A stretch of DNA of 64,000 bases from Yoonia sp035117555 (GCF_035117555.1 NZ_JAYKPK010000003.1:1-64000), one strand, 5' to 3'; numbered from the stretch's first letter, positions 17,822 to 26,590 are shown. Program-made: numbers and translations. Notes: a model not told the origin generated them from the sequence alone.

Positions 17822-18568
17822 ATGTTCACCCAAGTCATCAACCTCGACCGATCTGCCGACCGGCTGGCGGCGATTTCCCGCGATCTGCAGCTCTGCCTGC
17901 CTGAATGGCAAAGATTGCCGGCGATTGAACCTGATGCCGATTATGTCACGACCTTGCCGATCTATCACCGCGCCAAGGCGCGCAAGTATTTCGGCCGCGA
18001 TCTGCGCCGTGGTGAGGTTGGCTGTTTTCAAAGCCATCGCGCGGCTCTTATGGCGCTGGTGCAAAGCGGCGCTGATCACGGTTTGGTGCTCGAAGATGAT
18101 GTGATCCTGACCCGGCCAGCGGTCGATGCGATCATCGCGGCTGTGGCTTTGCTTGACGCGCGCGATCCTGACTGGGCCTGTGTCAATCTGGTGCATGCGC
18201 AGGTCCTGCGCCGCCGCCATTTTGCCGCGATCGGCGGGCATGACCTGTGGCGATCCTATCAATTTCCACTTCTGACCTCGGCGCTGTTGTGGCGCAGGGA
18301 TAAGGCGGTGGCCTTTCTGGAATGGACGGCGACGACAGGCATCTATGCGCCGGTCGATAACCAGTTGCGCGATTGGATCAGCCTTGGCAACAAAGGCTAT
18401 GCTTTTGATCCGCCGCCGGTGGGGCTACGCGCCTTTGACAGCACGATCCAGGTCGCGGAGCAGGCGTCAACCGTGCCCGCGCATTCCAATAAATTCACGA
18501 TTCATGAAATCCGGCAAAAGCTGCCGCTTTATTGGCGCAGTTACCGCGACCACTTGCTGCATCGCTGA
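17822..18568 (+). CDS. Glycosyltransferase family 25 protein
   Basis: 248 residues with the GT25 hallmarks VINLDRSADRLAAI at the N-terminus, GEVGCFQSHRAAL and the metal-binding VLEDDVIL. Such enzymes add sugars (often galactose) to lipooligosaccharide or other surface glycans. The gene is single. The stop is followed 20 bases on by the U-tract of the convergent sRNA array, so that hairpin may also end this transcript. Confidence 0.9.
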   Translation: MFTQVINLDRSADRLAAISRDLQLCLPEWQRLPAIEPDADYVTTLPIYHRAKARKYFGRDLRRGEVGCFQSHRAALMALVQSGADHGLVLEDDVILTRPAVDAIIAAVALLDARDPDWACVNLVHAQVLRRRHFAAIGGHDLWRSYQFPLLTSALLWRRDKAVAFLEWTATTGIYAPVDNQLRDWISLGNKGYAFDPPPVGLRAFDSTIQVAEQASTVPAHSNKFTIHEIRQKLPLYWRSYRDHLLHR

Positions 18569-18594
18569 TCAAATCCATCCTGCGGACATAAAAA

Positions 18595-18630
18595 AACGGC
18601 CATGCCCGGGAGGAGGTGGGCATGACCGTT
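18595..18630 (-). ncRNA. CCUCCUCCC hairpin 7 and terminator
   Basis: Stem AACGG.CATGCCC with GGGCATG.CCGTT, loop ACCTCCTCCC on the minus strand, followed by seven T at 18596–18590. It is both the last array member and a rho-independent terminator. Confidence 0.85.
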
Positions 18631-18639
18631 CTATGATCA

Positions 18640-18678
18640 GCGCCTCCTTGCGTCTCGGGAGGAGAAGAAGCAAGGCGC
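18640..18678 (-). ncRNA. CCUCCUCCC hairpin 6
   Basis: Stem GCGCC..TTGC with GCAAGGCGC and a larger loop holding CTCCTCCCG. One stem arm contains AGGAGG, which could pair with the loop motif and mask it; the least regular member. Confidence 0.7.
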
Positions 18679-18683
18679 GTCCT

Positions 18684-18721
18684 CGCTGGTATTGCCCGGG
18701 AGGAGGTGGGCGCAACCAGCG
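18684..18721 (-). ncRNA. CCUCCUCCC hairpin 5
   Basis: Outer stem CGCTGGT/ACCAGCG, inner GCCC/GGGC, loop ACCTCCTCCC. Confidence 0.82.
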
Positions 18722-18727
18722 GTATAT

Positions 18728-18760
18728 CGGTTCCAACCCGGGAGGAGGTGGGCGGTTCCG
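18728..18760 (-). ncRNA. CCUCCUCCC hairpin 4
   Basis: Stem of CGG/CCG, an internal loop, CC/GG and CCC/GGG; loop ACCTCCTCCC. It is the weakest stem of the array. Confidence 0.7.
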
Positions 18761-18771
18761 AAACTTGTGTC

Positions 18772-18815
18772 TTAAAGTGGCGGCACCCGGGAGGAGGTAG
18801 GTGCCGCCACTTTAA
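18772..18815 (-). ncRNA. CCUCCUCCC hairpin 3
   Basis: Perfect 16-bp stem (18772–18787 with 18800–18815) and a 12-base loop TACCTCCTCCCG. It is the most stable member. Confidence 0.87.
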
Positions 18816-18819
18816 TGTT

Positions 18820-18853
18820 GGCCCGCTGCCTTGGGAGGAGGTAGGGCGGGGCC
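18820..18853 (-). ncRNA. CCUCCUCCC hairpin 2
   Basis: GC-rich stem GGCCC.../...GGGCC with bulges; loop TACCTCCTCCCAA. Confidence 0.78.
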
Positions 18854-18858
18854 AGTCA

Positions 18859-18890
18859 GATCTGCCTTTTCAGGGAGGAGGCAGCAGATC
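18859..18890 (-). ncRNA. CCUCCUCCC hairpin 1 (closest to DUF1127)
   Basis: Stem GATCTGC/GCAGATC with an 18-base loop containing GCCTCCTCCCTG; begins 12 bases after the DUF1127 stop. Confidence 0.78.
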
Positions 18891-18902
18891 CGATTTCTGA
18901 AT

Positions 18903-19118
18903 TCATTTGCCGTAGGCGGCTTCCATTGCGATGAACCGGATGTCAGACCGGGACAGGCCCAGATCAGCCAGGTCGCGGTTCGACAACGACTGCAGTTCCC
19001 GCAGGGTTGTCAGGTAGACTTTGCGCTTTGCCAGCTTGTCTGCCAGATTGACACGGAAGCCTGACAGGCGCTCAACGAAGGATGTATTCGCTGGGAATGT
19101 GATGTTGAATGTTGTCAT
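18903..19118 (-). CDS. DUF1127 protein, CcaF1-like
   Basis: 71 residues with an Arg/Lys-rich middle and the C-terminal DUF1127 motif LSNRDLADLGLSRSDI. In R. sphaeroides the DUF1127 protein CcaF1 is encoded just before the CcsR RNAs, binds RNA and influences their maturation; that role is inferred here from the same arrangement. ATG 19118 was chosen because the upstream frame is not family-like. The expected heat-shock-sigma promoter is not obvious; TTGTGC-17-TATTGG about 60 bases upstream is a weak candidate. Confidence 0.88.
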   Translation of the reverse strand: MTTFNITFPANTSFVERLSGFRVNLADKLAKRKVYLTTLRELQSLSNRDLADLGLSRSDIRFIAMEAAYGK

Positions 19119-19366
19119 TTTGCTACTCGTCTTTTCTGTCTTAGTGGCTGTCTTGCCGTTCTCTTGTGACCAATATGTATGATGATGCTGCGCTTGCACA
19201 ATGGCCGAATGGGCAATGCTGCTATGCAGAAAGTGCATAAGTATTGCTGACCTAATGTCATCTTTTTGTTGCAAAACTAGGCAGGCGGGGTGATCCCCTT
19301 GCGCATTGCTCAAAACATGCCAGAACATGATGAAAAAATTAGCGAAATTGAAACGGAGGTGCTGAA

Positions 19367-20440
19367 ATGGCCCTGGATCGCGACGACATTTTAAAAGCTT
19401 TGGCGCGGATCACTTTGCCCGATGGCGGTGATATTGTAGCGCGCGATATGGTGCGTGCATTGACCATTGACGGTGACAAAATCCGATTCGTCATAGAGGC
19501 AGCCACCCCGGCAGAAGCAGCAGATCTTGACCCTGTCCGCCGCGCTGCCGAAGATATCCTGCGTGCCATGCCGGGGGTCGGATCGGTCTCGGCCATTCTG
19601 ACAGCGCATGGCCCCGCGCAGAAACCGGCCGCACCGCCATCGTTGAAAGTCGGTCGTCATCCTACACCACAGGCAGGCCCCGCCAAGGTCAGCGGCGTGG
19701 ACCGGATCCTCGCCATCGCATCAGGCAAAGGCGGGGTGGGCAAATCCACGGTCTCATCCAACCTCGCCGTCGCTTTGGCGCGGCAGGGGCGGCGTGTCGG
19801 CCTGCTTGATGCGGATATCTATGGCCCCAGCCAACCGCGGATGATGGGCGTGAACAAGCGCCCGGCCAGCCCCGATGGCAAGACGATCATCCCGTTGCAG
19901 GCGCATGGCGTCACGATGATGTCGATCGGTCTGATGATGGACCCGGACAAGGCTGTCGTCTGGCGCGGCCCGATGCTGATGGGTGCTTTGCAGCAGATGC
20001 TGGGGCAGGTGGCCTGGGGCGAGCTTGACGTGCTGATCATCGATCTGCCTCCCGGCACCGGCGATGTGCAACTGACCCTGTGTCAGAAAACCGAACTGAC
20101 CGGCGCAATCGTGGTCAGCACGCCGCAGGATGTGGCGCTGCTGGATGCGCGCAAAGCGCTGGATATGTTCAAGACGCTGAACACGCCCGTGCTGGGCCTG
20201 ATCGAGAATATGTCCACCTACATCTGCCCCAATTGCGGGCATGAGGCGCATATCTTCGGCCATGGCGGTGTCGCGACCGAGGCTGACCGCATTGGTGTGC
20301 CGTTCCTTGGCGCTTTGCCGCTGGATCTGGACACAAGGCTGGCCGGTGATGCGGGCACGCCCATTGCGGCAGGCGAATCGCCCATGGCCGAGGCTTATGC
20401 GACCCTCGCCCGCCGTCTGGTTGATGGCGGCATGGCGTGA
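19367..20440 (+). CDS. mrp: Mrp/ApbC-type iron-sulfur cluster carrier ATPase
   Basis: 357 residues: an N-terminal DUF59/MIP18 domain (about 5–75), a linker, then a deviant P-loop ATPase domain with SGKGGVGKST, the DADIYGPSQP motif and a C-terminal CPNC that holds a bridging [4Fe-4S] cluster. It carries Fe-S clusters to apoproteins in the cytoplasm. ATG 19367 follows a strong ACGGAGGTG site. The GNAT gene overlaps its stop. Confidence 0.95.
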   Translation: MALDRDDILKALARITLPDGGDIVARDMVRALTIDGDKIRFVIEAATPAEAADLDPVRRAAEDILRAMPGVGSVSAILTAHGPAQKPAAPPSLKVGRHPTPQAGPAKVSGVDRILAIASGKGGVGKSTVSSNLAVALARQGRRVGLLDADIYGPSQPRMMGVNKRPASPDGKTIIPLQAHGVTMMSIGLMMDPDKAVVWRGPMLMGALQQMLGQVAWGELDVLIIDLPPGTGDVQLTLCQKTELTGAIVVSTPQDVALLDARKALDMFKTLNTPVLGLIENMSTYICPNCGHEAHIFGHGGVATEADRIGVPFLGALPLDLDTRLAGDAGTPIAAGESPMAEAYATLARRLVDGGMA

Positions 20441-20934
20441 TCACGATTCGTCGGGCGGTTGCGGAGGATTTCGACAGCCTCTGGCCAATCCTGCGCGATG
20501 TGTTTCGCGCAGGCACCACCTATGCGGTCGATCCCGCAATCAACCGGGAGGCCTGCTCTGATTACTGGATGACCCAGCCTGCCGCGACTTTTGTGGCGCA
20601 TGAAGGTGACCGGATACTTGGCACCTACTACATCCGCACCAACCAGCCGGGCGGCGGCGCGCATATCTGCAATTGCGGATATATCGTCGCCCCCGATGCG
20701 CGCGGGCAGGGGCTGGCGGCCATGATGTGCGCGCATAGTCAGGATCAGGCCCGCGCCATGGGCTATCTGGCGATGCAGTTCAATTTCGTGCTGGCGAGCA
20801 ATACCGGCGCGGTGCACCTGTGGCATAAACTGGGCTTCGTGACGCTTGGCACGATCCCCGATGCCTTCCGCCACCCTGATCTGGGCCTTGTCGCGGCGCA
20901 TGTCATGTATAAGGCGCTGCGCGATCCGGAGTGA
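20437..20934 (+). CDS. GNAT family N-acetyltransferase
   Basis: 165 residues with the acetyl-CoA-binding GNAT core CGYIVAPDARGQGLAAMM and the following helix/strand NTGAVHLWHKLGFVTLGTIP. The substrate is unknown. It starts at GTG 20437, overlapping the mrp stop (GTGA), so it is co-translated with mrp. Confidence 0.88.
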   Translation: MITIRRAVAEDFDSLWPILRDVFRAGTTYAVDPAINREACSDYWMTQPAATFVAHEGDRILGTYYIRTNQPGGGAHICNCGYIVAPDARGQGLAAMMCAHSQDQARAMGYLAMQFNFVLASNTGAVHLWHKLGFVTLGTIPDAFRHPDLGLVAAHVMYKALRDPE

Positions 20935-21066
20935 CCGGGAATTCATGGAACGCTCACGATTCCGAATCAATTCGTGAGGCAATGTGAACGCTTCGTAGGG
21001 TTACCGTCGGAAAGCCGTAGGTTTTTCTCGCCGCGATGCGATTTTTCTGCATCAATCCCCTGCGGG

Positions 21067-21092
21067 TTGAAAACACAGCATATAGTTATAAT
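21067..21092 (+). promoter_or_regulatory. Promoter-like AT-rich box in the dcw leader
   Basis: TTGAAA (21067–21072) and TATAAT (21087–21092) lie in an AT-rich patch, but the spacer is only 14 bases. A start of the long mraZ leader here is plausible, not certain. Confidence 0.3.
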
Positions 21093-21119
21093 AAGTCAAC
21101 AATGCGCTATATATGCGCT

Positions 21120-21442
21120 GACTTTGCCAGATTTCTACCAAAGACCTGAGGCCTTTTCGTCAATCCTGCCCATCAAGTTCCATGAAATCCCAAAAAATGG
21201 TTGATCGCCCTTGCTGCTGATGGCACAACAAGGACAAGGTGATGCCGGACACGACAACAATGGGGCGAAGTAAGAACCCCAACCGGCAAAAAGCAGGTTT
21301 CATACAGGCTTCGGCAGCACCAAAAACGATCCGACGCGTGAGCGAGCAGACATCCCCCCAGGTGGCACGCGTAGTCGGACACACCCAGAGATGGGGCGAG
21401 GATGGCGGATTGTGCAGTGGCAGCAGCGCAATCCGCCGTTTT
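21120..21442 (+). ncRNA. UpsM-like leader sRNA upstream of mraZ
   Basis: The 550-base gap before mraZ has no gene. It ends with a perfect 9-bp hairpin (GGCGGATTG 21404–21412 with CAATCCGCC 21429–21437) followed by GTTTTC, a terminator placed only about 45 bases before mraZ. In Rhodobacter sphaeroides the dcw cluster has an extended 5' leader whose promoter-proximal part is released as the sRNA UpsM, ended by a partial terminator at the same place. The name rests on position and terminator, not on sequence comparison; the 5' end is a guess. A direct repeat ATGGGGCGA (21260 and 21391) may be a regulator site. Confidence 0.5.
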
Positions 21443-21486
21443 CACATCCGGGACATGGTTCCCGGCGGGCAGTAGGGACGTAGGGC

Positions 21487-21981
21487 GTGGATCTGAGTTT
21501 TACCGGCGAACACACCCAGAAGGTGGACAGCAAGGGACGCATGTCGATCCCGGCTGATTTTCGTCGCGTGCTTGAACAGGGTGATCCTGAATGGAACTCT
21601 GAACGCACCCCACGCATGTACCTGCTATATGGTGACCACCTCAAAAACGAATTGCACGGCTATACCGTCGCCGAATTCGGCAAGGTCGTGGATCAGATCA
21701 ACGCCTTGCCGCGCGGGTCGGACCGCAAGAAAATCCTGTCGCGGCTGATCATCGGCCAGTCGATCCGTCTGGATGTGGACAAAGACGGGCGCACCGTCAT
21801 GCCGATCAAGCAGCGCCAGAAGCTGGGCATCACCGATGGTGAACTGACCTTCAGCGGTCTTGGCGATCATTTCGAAATCTGGAAAGCGGAAACCTTTGAC
21901 GCGCAAGTGTCCGAAAGCGTTGCCGCCTATCTGGCGGAACAGCCCGATGGCTTTGATCCGCTGGCCTTGCTGGATGAATAG
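21487..21981 (+). CDS. mraZ: Transcriptional regulator MraZ
   Basis: 164 residues, two AbrB-like halves, each with a DxxGR motif: DSKGRMSIP and DKDGRTVMP. MraZ binds the dcw promoter and represses it in bacteria where this has been tested. The start is GTG 21487. First gene of the division and cell wall cluster. Confidence 0.95.
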   Translation: MDLSFTGEHTQKVDSKGRMSIPADFRRVLEQGDPEWNSERTPRMYLLYGDHLKNELHGYTVAEFGKVVDQINALPRGSDRKKILSRLIIGQSIRLDVDKDGRTVMPIKQRQKLGITDGELTFSGLGDHFEIWKAETFDAQVSESVAAYLAEQPDGFDPLALLDE

Positions 21982-21989
21982 GGGCGCCG

Positions 21990-22958
21990 ATGTCTGACAC
22001 CCCACATATCCCCGTCCTGATCCGGCCGCTGATCGCAGCGGTCGCGCCCGTTTCGGGGATCTGGCTGGATGGCACCTTCGGCAATGGCGGCTATACCCGC
22101 GCATTGCTGGCCGCTGGTGCTGATCAGGTGATCGCGGTGGACCGTGATCCTTTGGCCTTTGAACTGGCCGCTGACTGGGCCGCCGATTACGGCGACCGGA
22201 TCGTGATGCGCGAAGGCGTGTTTTCTGAACTGGACAGCTATGGTCAGGACCTCGACGGCATCGTGCTGGATCTTGGCGTGTCCTCCATGCAGCTTGATCT
22301 GGCCGAACGCGGCTTTTCCTTCATGCGCGACGGGCCATTGGATATGCGGATGTCGCAATCAGGCTTGTCTGCCGCTGATCTTTGCAACGATGCGGAAGAA
22401 TCCGAACTCGCTGATATCATTTACCTTTACGGCGAAGAACGCGCCTCGCGCCGGATCGCCAAGGCGATTGTTGCGGCGCGCCCGCTGACCACAACCGGGC
22501 AACTGGCGAAGATCGTGGAAAGCTGCCTGCCGCGCGCGAAACCGAACCAATCACACCCCGCCACGCGCACCTTTCAGGCTTTCCGGATCGCGGTGAACAA
22601 TGAATATGGCGAGCTCGCCATGGGCCTGATGGCCGCTGAACGCGCGCTGAAACCGGGTGGGCAACTGGCCGTCGTGACCTTTCATTCGGTCGAGGACCGG
22701 ATGGTCAAACGGTTCCTGCAGGCGCGGTCGGGCAATAACGCCAATGCCAACCGCTATGCCCCCGAAACGACACAGATCACGCCTGCCTTCCGGGTCGAGA
22801 AACGCAAGGCCATCGGGCCGGATGATCAGGAATTATCCGAAAATCCGCGCTCTCGCTCGGCCAAGATGCGGATCGCGATCCGCACCGATGCCCCCGCGCA
22901 GGACATTGATCCGGCGGATTTGGGCATGCCGATGATGCGCAACAAGGGGGGCCGCTGA
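21990..22958 (+). CDS. rsmH: 16S rRNA m4C1402 methyltransferase
   Basis: 322 residues. The SAM-binding GTFGNGGYTRALL, DRDP, and LDLGVSSMQLD motifs and the SHPATRTFQAFRIAVN segment identify RsmH (MraW), which methylates N4 of C1402 in 16S rRNA. It lies 8 bases after mraZ, and its stop overlaps the ftsL start (TGATG). Confidence 0.96.
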   Translation: MSDTPHIPVLIRPLIAAVAPVSGIWLDGTFGNGGYTRALLAAGADQVIAVDRDPLAFELAADWAADYGDRIVMREGVFSELDSYGQDLDGIVLDLGVSSMQLDLAERGFSFMRDGPLDMRMSQSGLSAADLCNDAEESELADIIYLYGEERASRRIAKAIVAARPLTTTGQLAKIVESCLPRAKPNQSHPATRTFQAFRIAVNNEYGELAMGLMAAERALKPGGQLAVVTFHSVEDRMVKRFLQARSGNNANANRYAPETTQITPAFRVEKRKAIGPDDQELSENPRSRSAKMRIAIRTDAPAQDIDPADLGMPMMRNKGGR

Positions 22959-23317
22959 TGCGGGGTTTTTTGTTTGTCTTTGCGGCCTGTGCCGTGATCG
23001 CGCTGGCCTTTTGGGCGTATCGCGAGAATTACGCCACGCAGACCGCGATCCGCGAAGTGCGCGGGTTGTACAGCGAAATCGGTGCGGCCCATGACCGCTT
23101 GCAGATGCTGCGCGCGGAATGGGCCTATCTGAACCGGCCTGACCGGCTGGCGGATCTGGCTGATCTGAACTTTGACAGGCTGGGCCTGCTGCCCCTGCGG
23201 CCAGAGGCCTTTGGCGCGGTCGATCAAATCATCTATCCGGTCCCGCCGATCCTGCCGATCACCGACCCCATCGAATTGTCCGCCGATCTGATTGACGCAA
23301 CAGGGGATCCTTTGTGA
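22958..23317 (+). CDS. ftsL: Cell division protein FtsL
   Basis: 119 residues: a short cytoplasmic start, one membrane helix (about 3–19), and a periplasmic coiled coil (about 25–60). It is assigned mainly from its place between rsmH and ftsI, since FtsL sequences diverge quickly. It forms the FtsQLB complex at the septum. Confidence 0.88.
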   Translation: MRGFLFVFAACAVIALAFWAYRENYATQTAIREVRGLYSEIGAAHDRLQMLRAEWAYLNRPDRLADLADLNFDRLGLLPLRPEAFGAVDQIIYPVPPILPITDPIELSADLIDATGDPL

Positions 23318-25098
23318 TGCGCACGCCGCTGCGGCCTCTGGCCCGAATCCTCAAGGCTCGCGAAACGGGCGAAAACCCCGATGTGATCGAGGCCGAAAAC
23401 CGCGCCCGTCGCCATGCCGCCGATCAGGACAAGGCGCGCAACCGCGCCGAAGGGCGGCTGCTGTTGCTGGGGCTGATGTTTTTCTGCGCCTTTGCCGTGA
23501 TCGGTGGGCGGATGGGCACGCTGGCATCCTCGGTCCCCGAAGAGCCGCGCGCCGCCGCCGAAGGCAACCCGATCATCGGCCAGCGCGCTGATATCGTCGA
23601 CCGCAATGGCCGCCTGCTCGCGACCAATCTGGACACCTATTCGCTTTACGCTCATCCGCATCAGATGATCGACCCGGTGCAGACTGCCGAACAGCTTGCG
23701 GCGATCTTTCCGGAAATGGATGTTGAACGGCTGAAAGCCGATTTCACCGGCAAACGCCGGTTTTTGTGGCTGCGCCGTCAGTTGAGCCCCGAACAGATGC
23801 AGGCCGTGCATGACATCGGCAGCCCCGGCCTGCTGTTTGGCCCGCGCGAAATGCGGCTTTACCCCAATGGCGCATTGGCCGCGCATATCCTTGGCGGTGC
23901 CAGCTATGGCCGCGAAGGTGTCTCCAGCGCGGAAGTGATCGGCGTGGCCGGTGTGGAACGCCAGTTCGATGCTTTCCTGCGCGATCCTGCGAACGAAGGC
24001 GCGCCGCTGCAATTATCCATCGATCTGTCGATACAGGCCGTGACCGAACAGGTGCTGGCCGGTGGCATGGCTTTGATGAATGCCAAAGGCGCCTCTGCCG
24101 TGCTGATGGATATCCATTCGGGCGAGATTATCGCCATGGCCTCCTTGCCCGATTTTGATCCCAACAGCCGCCCGCAGGTGGCCCTGACCGGCGATCAATC
24201 CGACAGCCCGCTCTTCAACCGCGCGGTGCAGGGGGTTTATGAGCTGGGGTCGGTGTTCAAGATTTTCGCCGTGGGGCAGGCGATGGAGCTAGGGCTGATC
24301 AACGCCAATACGATGATCGACACGACCAATCCGCTGACCTGGGGCCGGTTCCGGATCCGCGATTTCCGCAATTACGGCCCGCAGAACAGCACCACGGATG
24401 TGATCGTGAAATCCTCCAACGTCGGCACGGCCCGGATCGCGATGCAGATCGGTGCAGAACGCCAGCGCAGTTTCATGGGCCAGTTGGGCATGCTGGAAGC
24501 GACTCCTGTCGAAATGGTAGAGGCCCCGACCGGCGCGCCTTTGCTGCCGCCAAACTGGTCTGAGCTGTCGACGATGACGATTTCCTATGGCCATGGTCTG
24601 TCATCTTCGCCCCTGCACCTGGCCGCCGCGTATTCATCGATGGTCAATGGCGGCACCAAGGTTGAACCGACCTTGCTGCTGAACCCCGAACCCACACCCG
24701 GGCCGCGCATCATCAGCGAGGCGGTCAGCGCATCTTTGGTGGATATGCTGCGCCAGACCGTGGTGCGCGGCACCGCATCCATGGGCGATGTCGAAGGCTA
24801 TGAGGTTGGCGGCAAGACTGGCAGCGCCGATAAACCGCGCGCGGGCGGCGGCGGCTATTACGATGACAAGGTGATCGCGACTTTTGCCACGGTCTTTCCG
24901 GCCTCTGATCCACAATATGTGATGATCCTGACGCTGGACGAAGGTGTCGAAACCTCGGGCACCGAACCGCGCCGGACCGCAGGCTGGACCGCCGTGCCAG
25001 TTGCTGCCGAAGTGATCCGCCGCACAGCGCCTTTGCTGGGCCTGCGACCAAACGTGGACATGGGTGATCCGGTCGGTATAACACTGACCTCGCATTAA
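23317..25098 (+). CDS. ftsI: Peptidoglycan transpeptidase FtsI (PBP3)
   Basis: 593 residues: an N-terminal membrane anchor (about 49–65), a PBP dimerisation domain, and a transpeptidase domain with SVFK (catalytic S312), SSN and KTGS motifs. It crosslinks septal peptidoglycan in the periplasm. ATG 23317 overlaps the ftsL stop; a GTG one codon earlier is also possible. Confidence 0.95.
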   Translation: MRTPLRPLARILKARETGENPDVIEAENRARRHAADQDKARNRAEGRLLLLGLMFFCAFAVIGGRMGTLASSVPEEPRAAAEGNPIIGQRADIVDRNGRLLATNLDTYSLYAHPHQMIDPVQTAEQLAAIFPEMDVERLKADFTGKRRFLWLRRQLSPEQMQAVHDIGSPGLLFGPREMRLYPNGALAAHILGGASYGREGVSSAEVIGVAGVERQFDAFLRDPANEGAPLQLSIDLSIQAVTEQVLAGGMALMNAKGASAVLMDIHSGEIIAMASLPDFDPNSRPQVALTGDQSDSPLFNRAVQGVYELGSVFKIFAVGQAMELGLINANTMIDTTNPLTWGRFRIRDFRNYGPQNSTTDVIVKSSNVGTARIAMQIGAERQRSFMGQLGMLEATPVEMVEAPTGAPLLPPNWSELSTMTISYGHGLSSSPLHLAAAYSSMVNGGTKVEPTLLLNPEPTPGPRIISEAVSASLVDMLRQTVVRGTASMGDVEGYEVGGKTGSADKPRAGGGGYYDDKVIATFATVFPASDPQYVMILTLDEGVETSGTEPRRTAGWTAVPVAAEVIRRTAPLLGLRPNVDMGDPVGITLTSH

Positions 25099-25111
25099 GG
25101 GGGTCCTTGCC

Positions 25112-26590
25112 ATGAAGACATTGACAGCGCTGGGCTTGACGGCGGCGCAGTGGCGCGATGTGATGATCACCGGCATCGTTGTCGACAGCCGCGATGTGAC
25201 GCCGGGGTGCCTTTTCGCCGCTCTGCCGGGCGCGAAGCTGCATGGGGCGGAATTCATCCAATATGCCCTGCGCATGGGCGCTGCCGCCGTGCTGACCGAT
25301 GCCACAGGCGCGCAGATCGCCGGTGATGTGCTTGCCGCCAGCGATGCCGCGCTGATCGTCGCACAAGACCCGCGTCAGACCTTGGCACAGACCGCCTCGC
25401 TCTGGTTCGGGGCGCATCCCGGAACGGTGGTTGCGGTGACAGGGACCAATGGTAAGACATCGGTCTCCAGCTTTTGCCGTCAGATCTGGGAGGAGCTTGG
25501 CATTGCCGGTGTCAATCTTGGTACCACAGGGGTGGAAGGGGCCTGGGCCTATCCGCTCAAACACACAACGCCCGAACCGATCACCTTGCACCGGGTGATG
25601 GCAGAAGCGGCCGCGCATGGCGTGACCCATGTAGCGATGGAGGCCTCCTCGCATGGCCTTGACCAACGTCGCTTGGACGGGGTGTTGCTGGCAGCGGCTG
25701 GTTTCACAAATTTTACGCAAGATCATCTCGATTATCATGAAACTTTTGAGGCTTATTTTGACGCCAAAATGGGGCTCTTCACCCGCGTTCTGGCCGAAGA
25801 CGGCGTGGCTGTCGTCAATCTCGACGATCCCAAAGGCGCGCAGGTAGCCGCGATCTGCACCGCCCGCGGGCAAGAAGTCATCGGCGTCGGGCGCGCAGCA
25901 GAAGCGCGTCTGCGTCTGACCGGCCAACGTTTCGATGCGACGGGGCAGGATTTGTTGTTCACATGGCAGGGCCGCCCCTATCACGCGCGGCTTGCCTTGA
26001 TCGGCGGGTTTCAGGCGGAAAACGTGCTGCTGGCCGCTGGCCTTGTGATTGCGGCGGGCGCTGATCCGCTGGATGTTTTCTCCGCCCTGCCGCAGCTTGG
26101 CACGGTGCGGGGCCGGATGGAACTGGCCGCGACCCGCGCCAATGGCGCCGCCGTTTTCGTCGATTACGCCCATACGCCGGATGCGGTGCAGACAGCACTG
26201 CAGGCCTTGCGCCCGCATGTCATGGGCCGGATCGTCGCGATCATCGGGGCAGGTGGCGACCGTGACCGCGCCAAACGGCCTTTGATGGGGGCGGCTGCGG
26301 CGGAATTTGCCGATAGCGTGATCGTCACTGACGATAATCCTCGCTCCGAAGACCCCGCAACGATCCGCGCCGCCGTGATGGCAGGCGCGCAAGCCTGCGA
26401 CAGCCTGACCGAGGTCGCGGACAGGGCCGAGGCGATTTTGCGCGGTATCGATATGCTGCAGCCCGGTGATGCTTTGCTGATTGCGGGCAAAGGCCATGAA
26501 AGCGGCCAGATCATCGGCGATACGGTGATGCCTTTTGACGATGTAGAACAGGCCAGCGTTGCGGTTGCAGCCTTGGAGGGACGGATATGA
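25112..26590 (+). CDS. murE: UDP-MurNAc-L-Ala-D-Glu:meso-DAP ligase
   Basis: 492 residues of the Mur ligase family with the ATP loop TGTNGKTS, the FTNFTQDHLDYH segment and the DNPR motif (VTDDNPRSEDP) that marks use of meso-diaminopimelate. It adds the third residue of the stem peptide. The stop overlaps the murF start. Confidence 0.96.
   Translation: MKTLTALGLTAAQWRDVMITGIVVDSRDVTPGCLFAALPGAKLHGAEFIQYALRMGAAAVLTDATGAQIAGDVLAASDAALIVAQDPRQTLAQTASLWFGAHPGTVVAVTGTNGKTSVSSFCRQIWEELGIAGVNLGTTGVEGAWAYPLKHTTPEPITLHRVMAEAAAHGVTHVAMEASSHGLDQRRLDGVLLAAAGFTNFTQDHLDYHETFEAYFDAKMGLFTRVLAEDGVAVVNLDDPKGAQVAAICTARGQEVIGVGRAAEARLRLTGQRFDATGQDLLFTWQGRPYHARLALIGGFQAENVLLAAGLVIAAGADPLDVFSALPQLGTVRGRMELAATRANGAAVFVDYAHTPDAVQTALQALRPHVMGRIVAIIGAGGDRDRAKRPLMGAAAAEFADSVIVTDDNPRSEDPATIRAAVMAGAQACDSLTEVADRAEAILRGIDMLQPGDALLIAGKGHESGQIIGDTVMPFDDVEQASVAVAALEGRI

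Larger units (their letters stand above)
18590..18890 (-). ncRNA. Array of seven CCUCCUCCC-loop sRNAs (CcsR/cuckoo-type)
   Basis: On the minus strand, just behind a DUF1127 gene, seven stem-loops follow each other. Each presents CTCCTCCC (complement of GGGAGGAG) in its loop, while the stems differ completely in sequence. This matches the CcsR RNAs of Rhodobacter sphaeroides and the wider 'cuckoo' RNA family, where a DUF1127 gene and several such RNAs form one stress-induced transcript that is processed. The loop is complementary to Shine-Dalgarno sequences (an anti-SD mimic). The last hairpin carries a T7 run and ends the transcript. R. sphaeroides has four members; here I count seven. Confidence 0.85.

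Noticed and set aside
18595..18890. CRISPR-like or direct-repeat array (recurring GGGAGGAGGT)
   Set aside because: The recurring part is only about 10 bases, always in a loop between complementary arms, with irregular spacing and no cas genes. It fits hairpin sRNAs, not repeats with spacers.
20935..21486. RNase P RNA or 6S RNA in the mraZ leader
   Set aside because: The conserved RNase P core (such as GAGGAAAGTCC) is absent, and no long 6S-type bulged helix is apparent.
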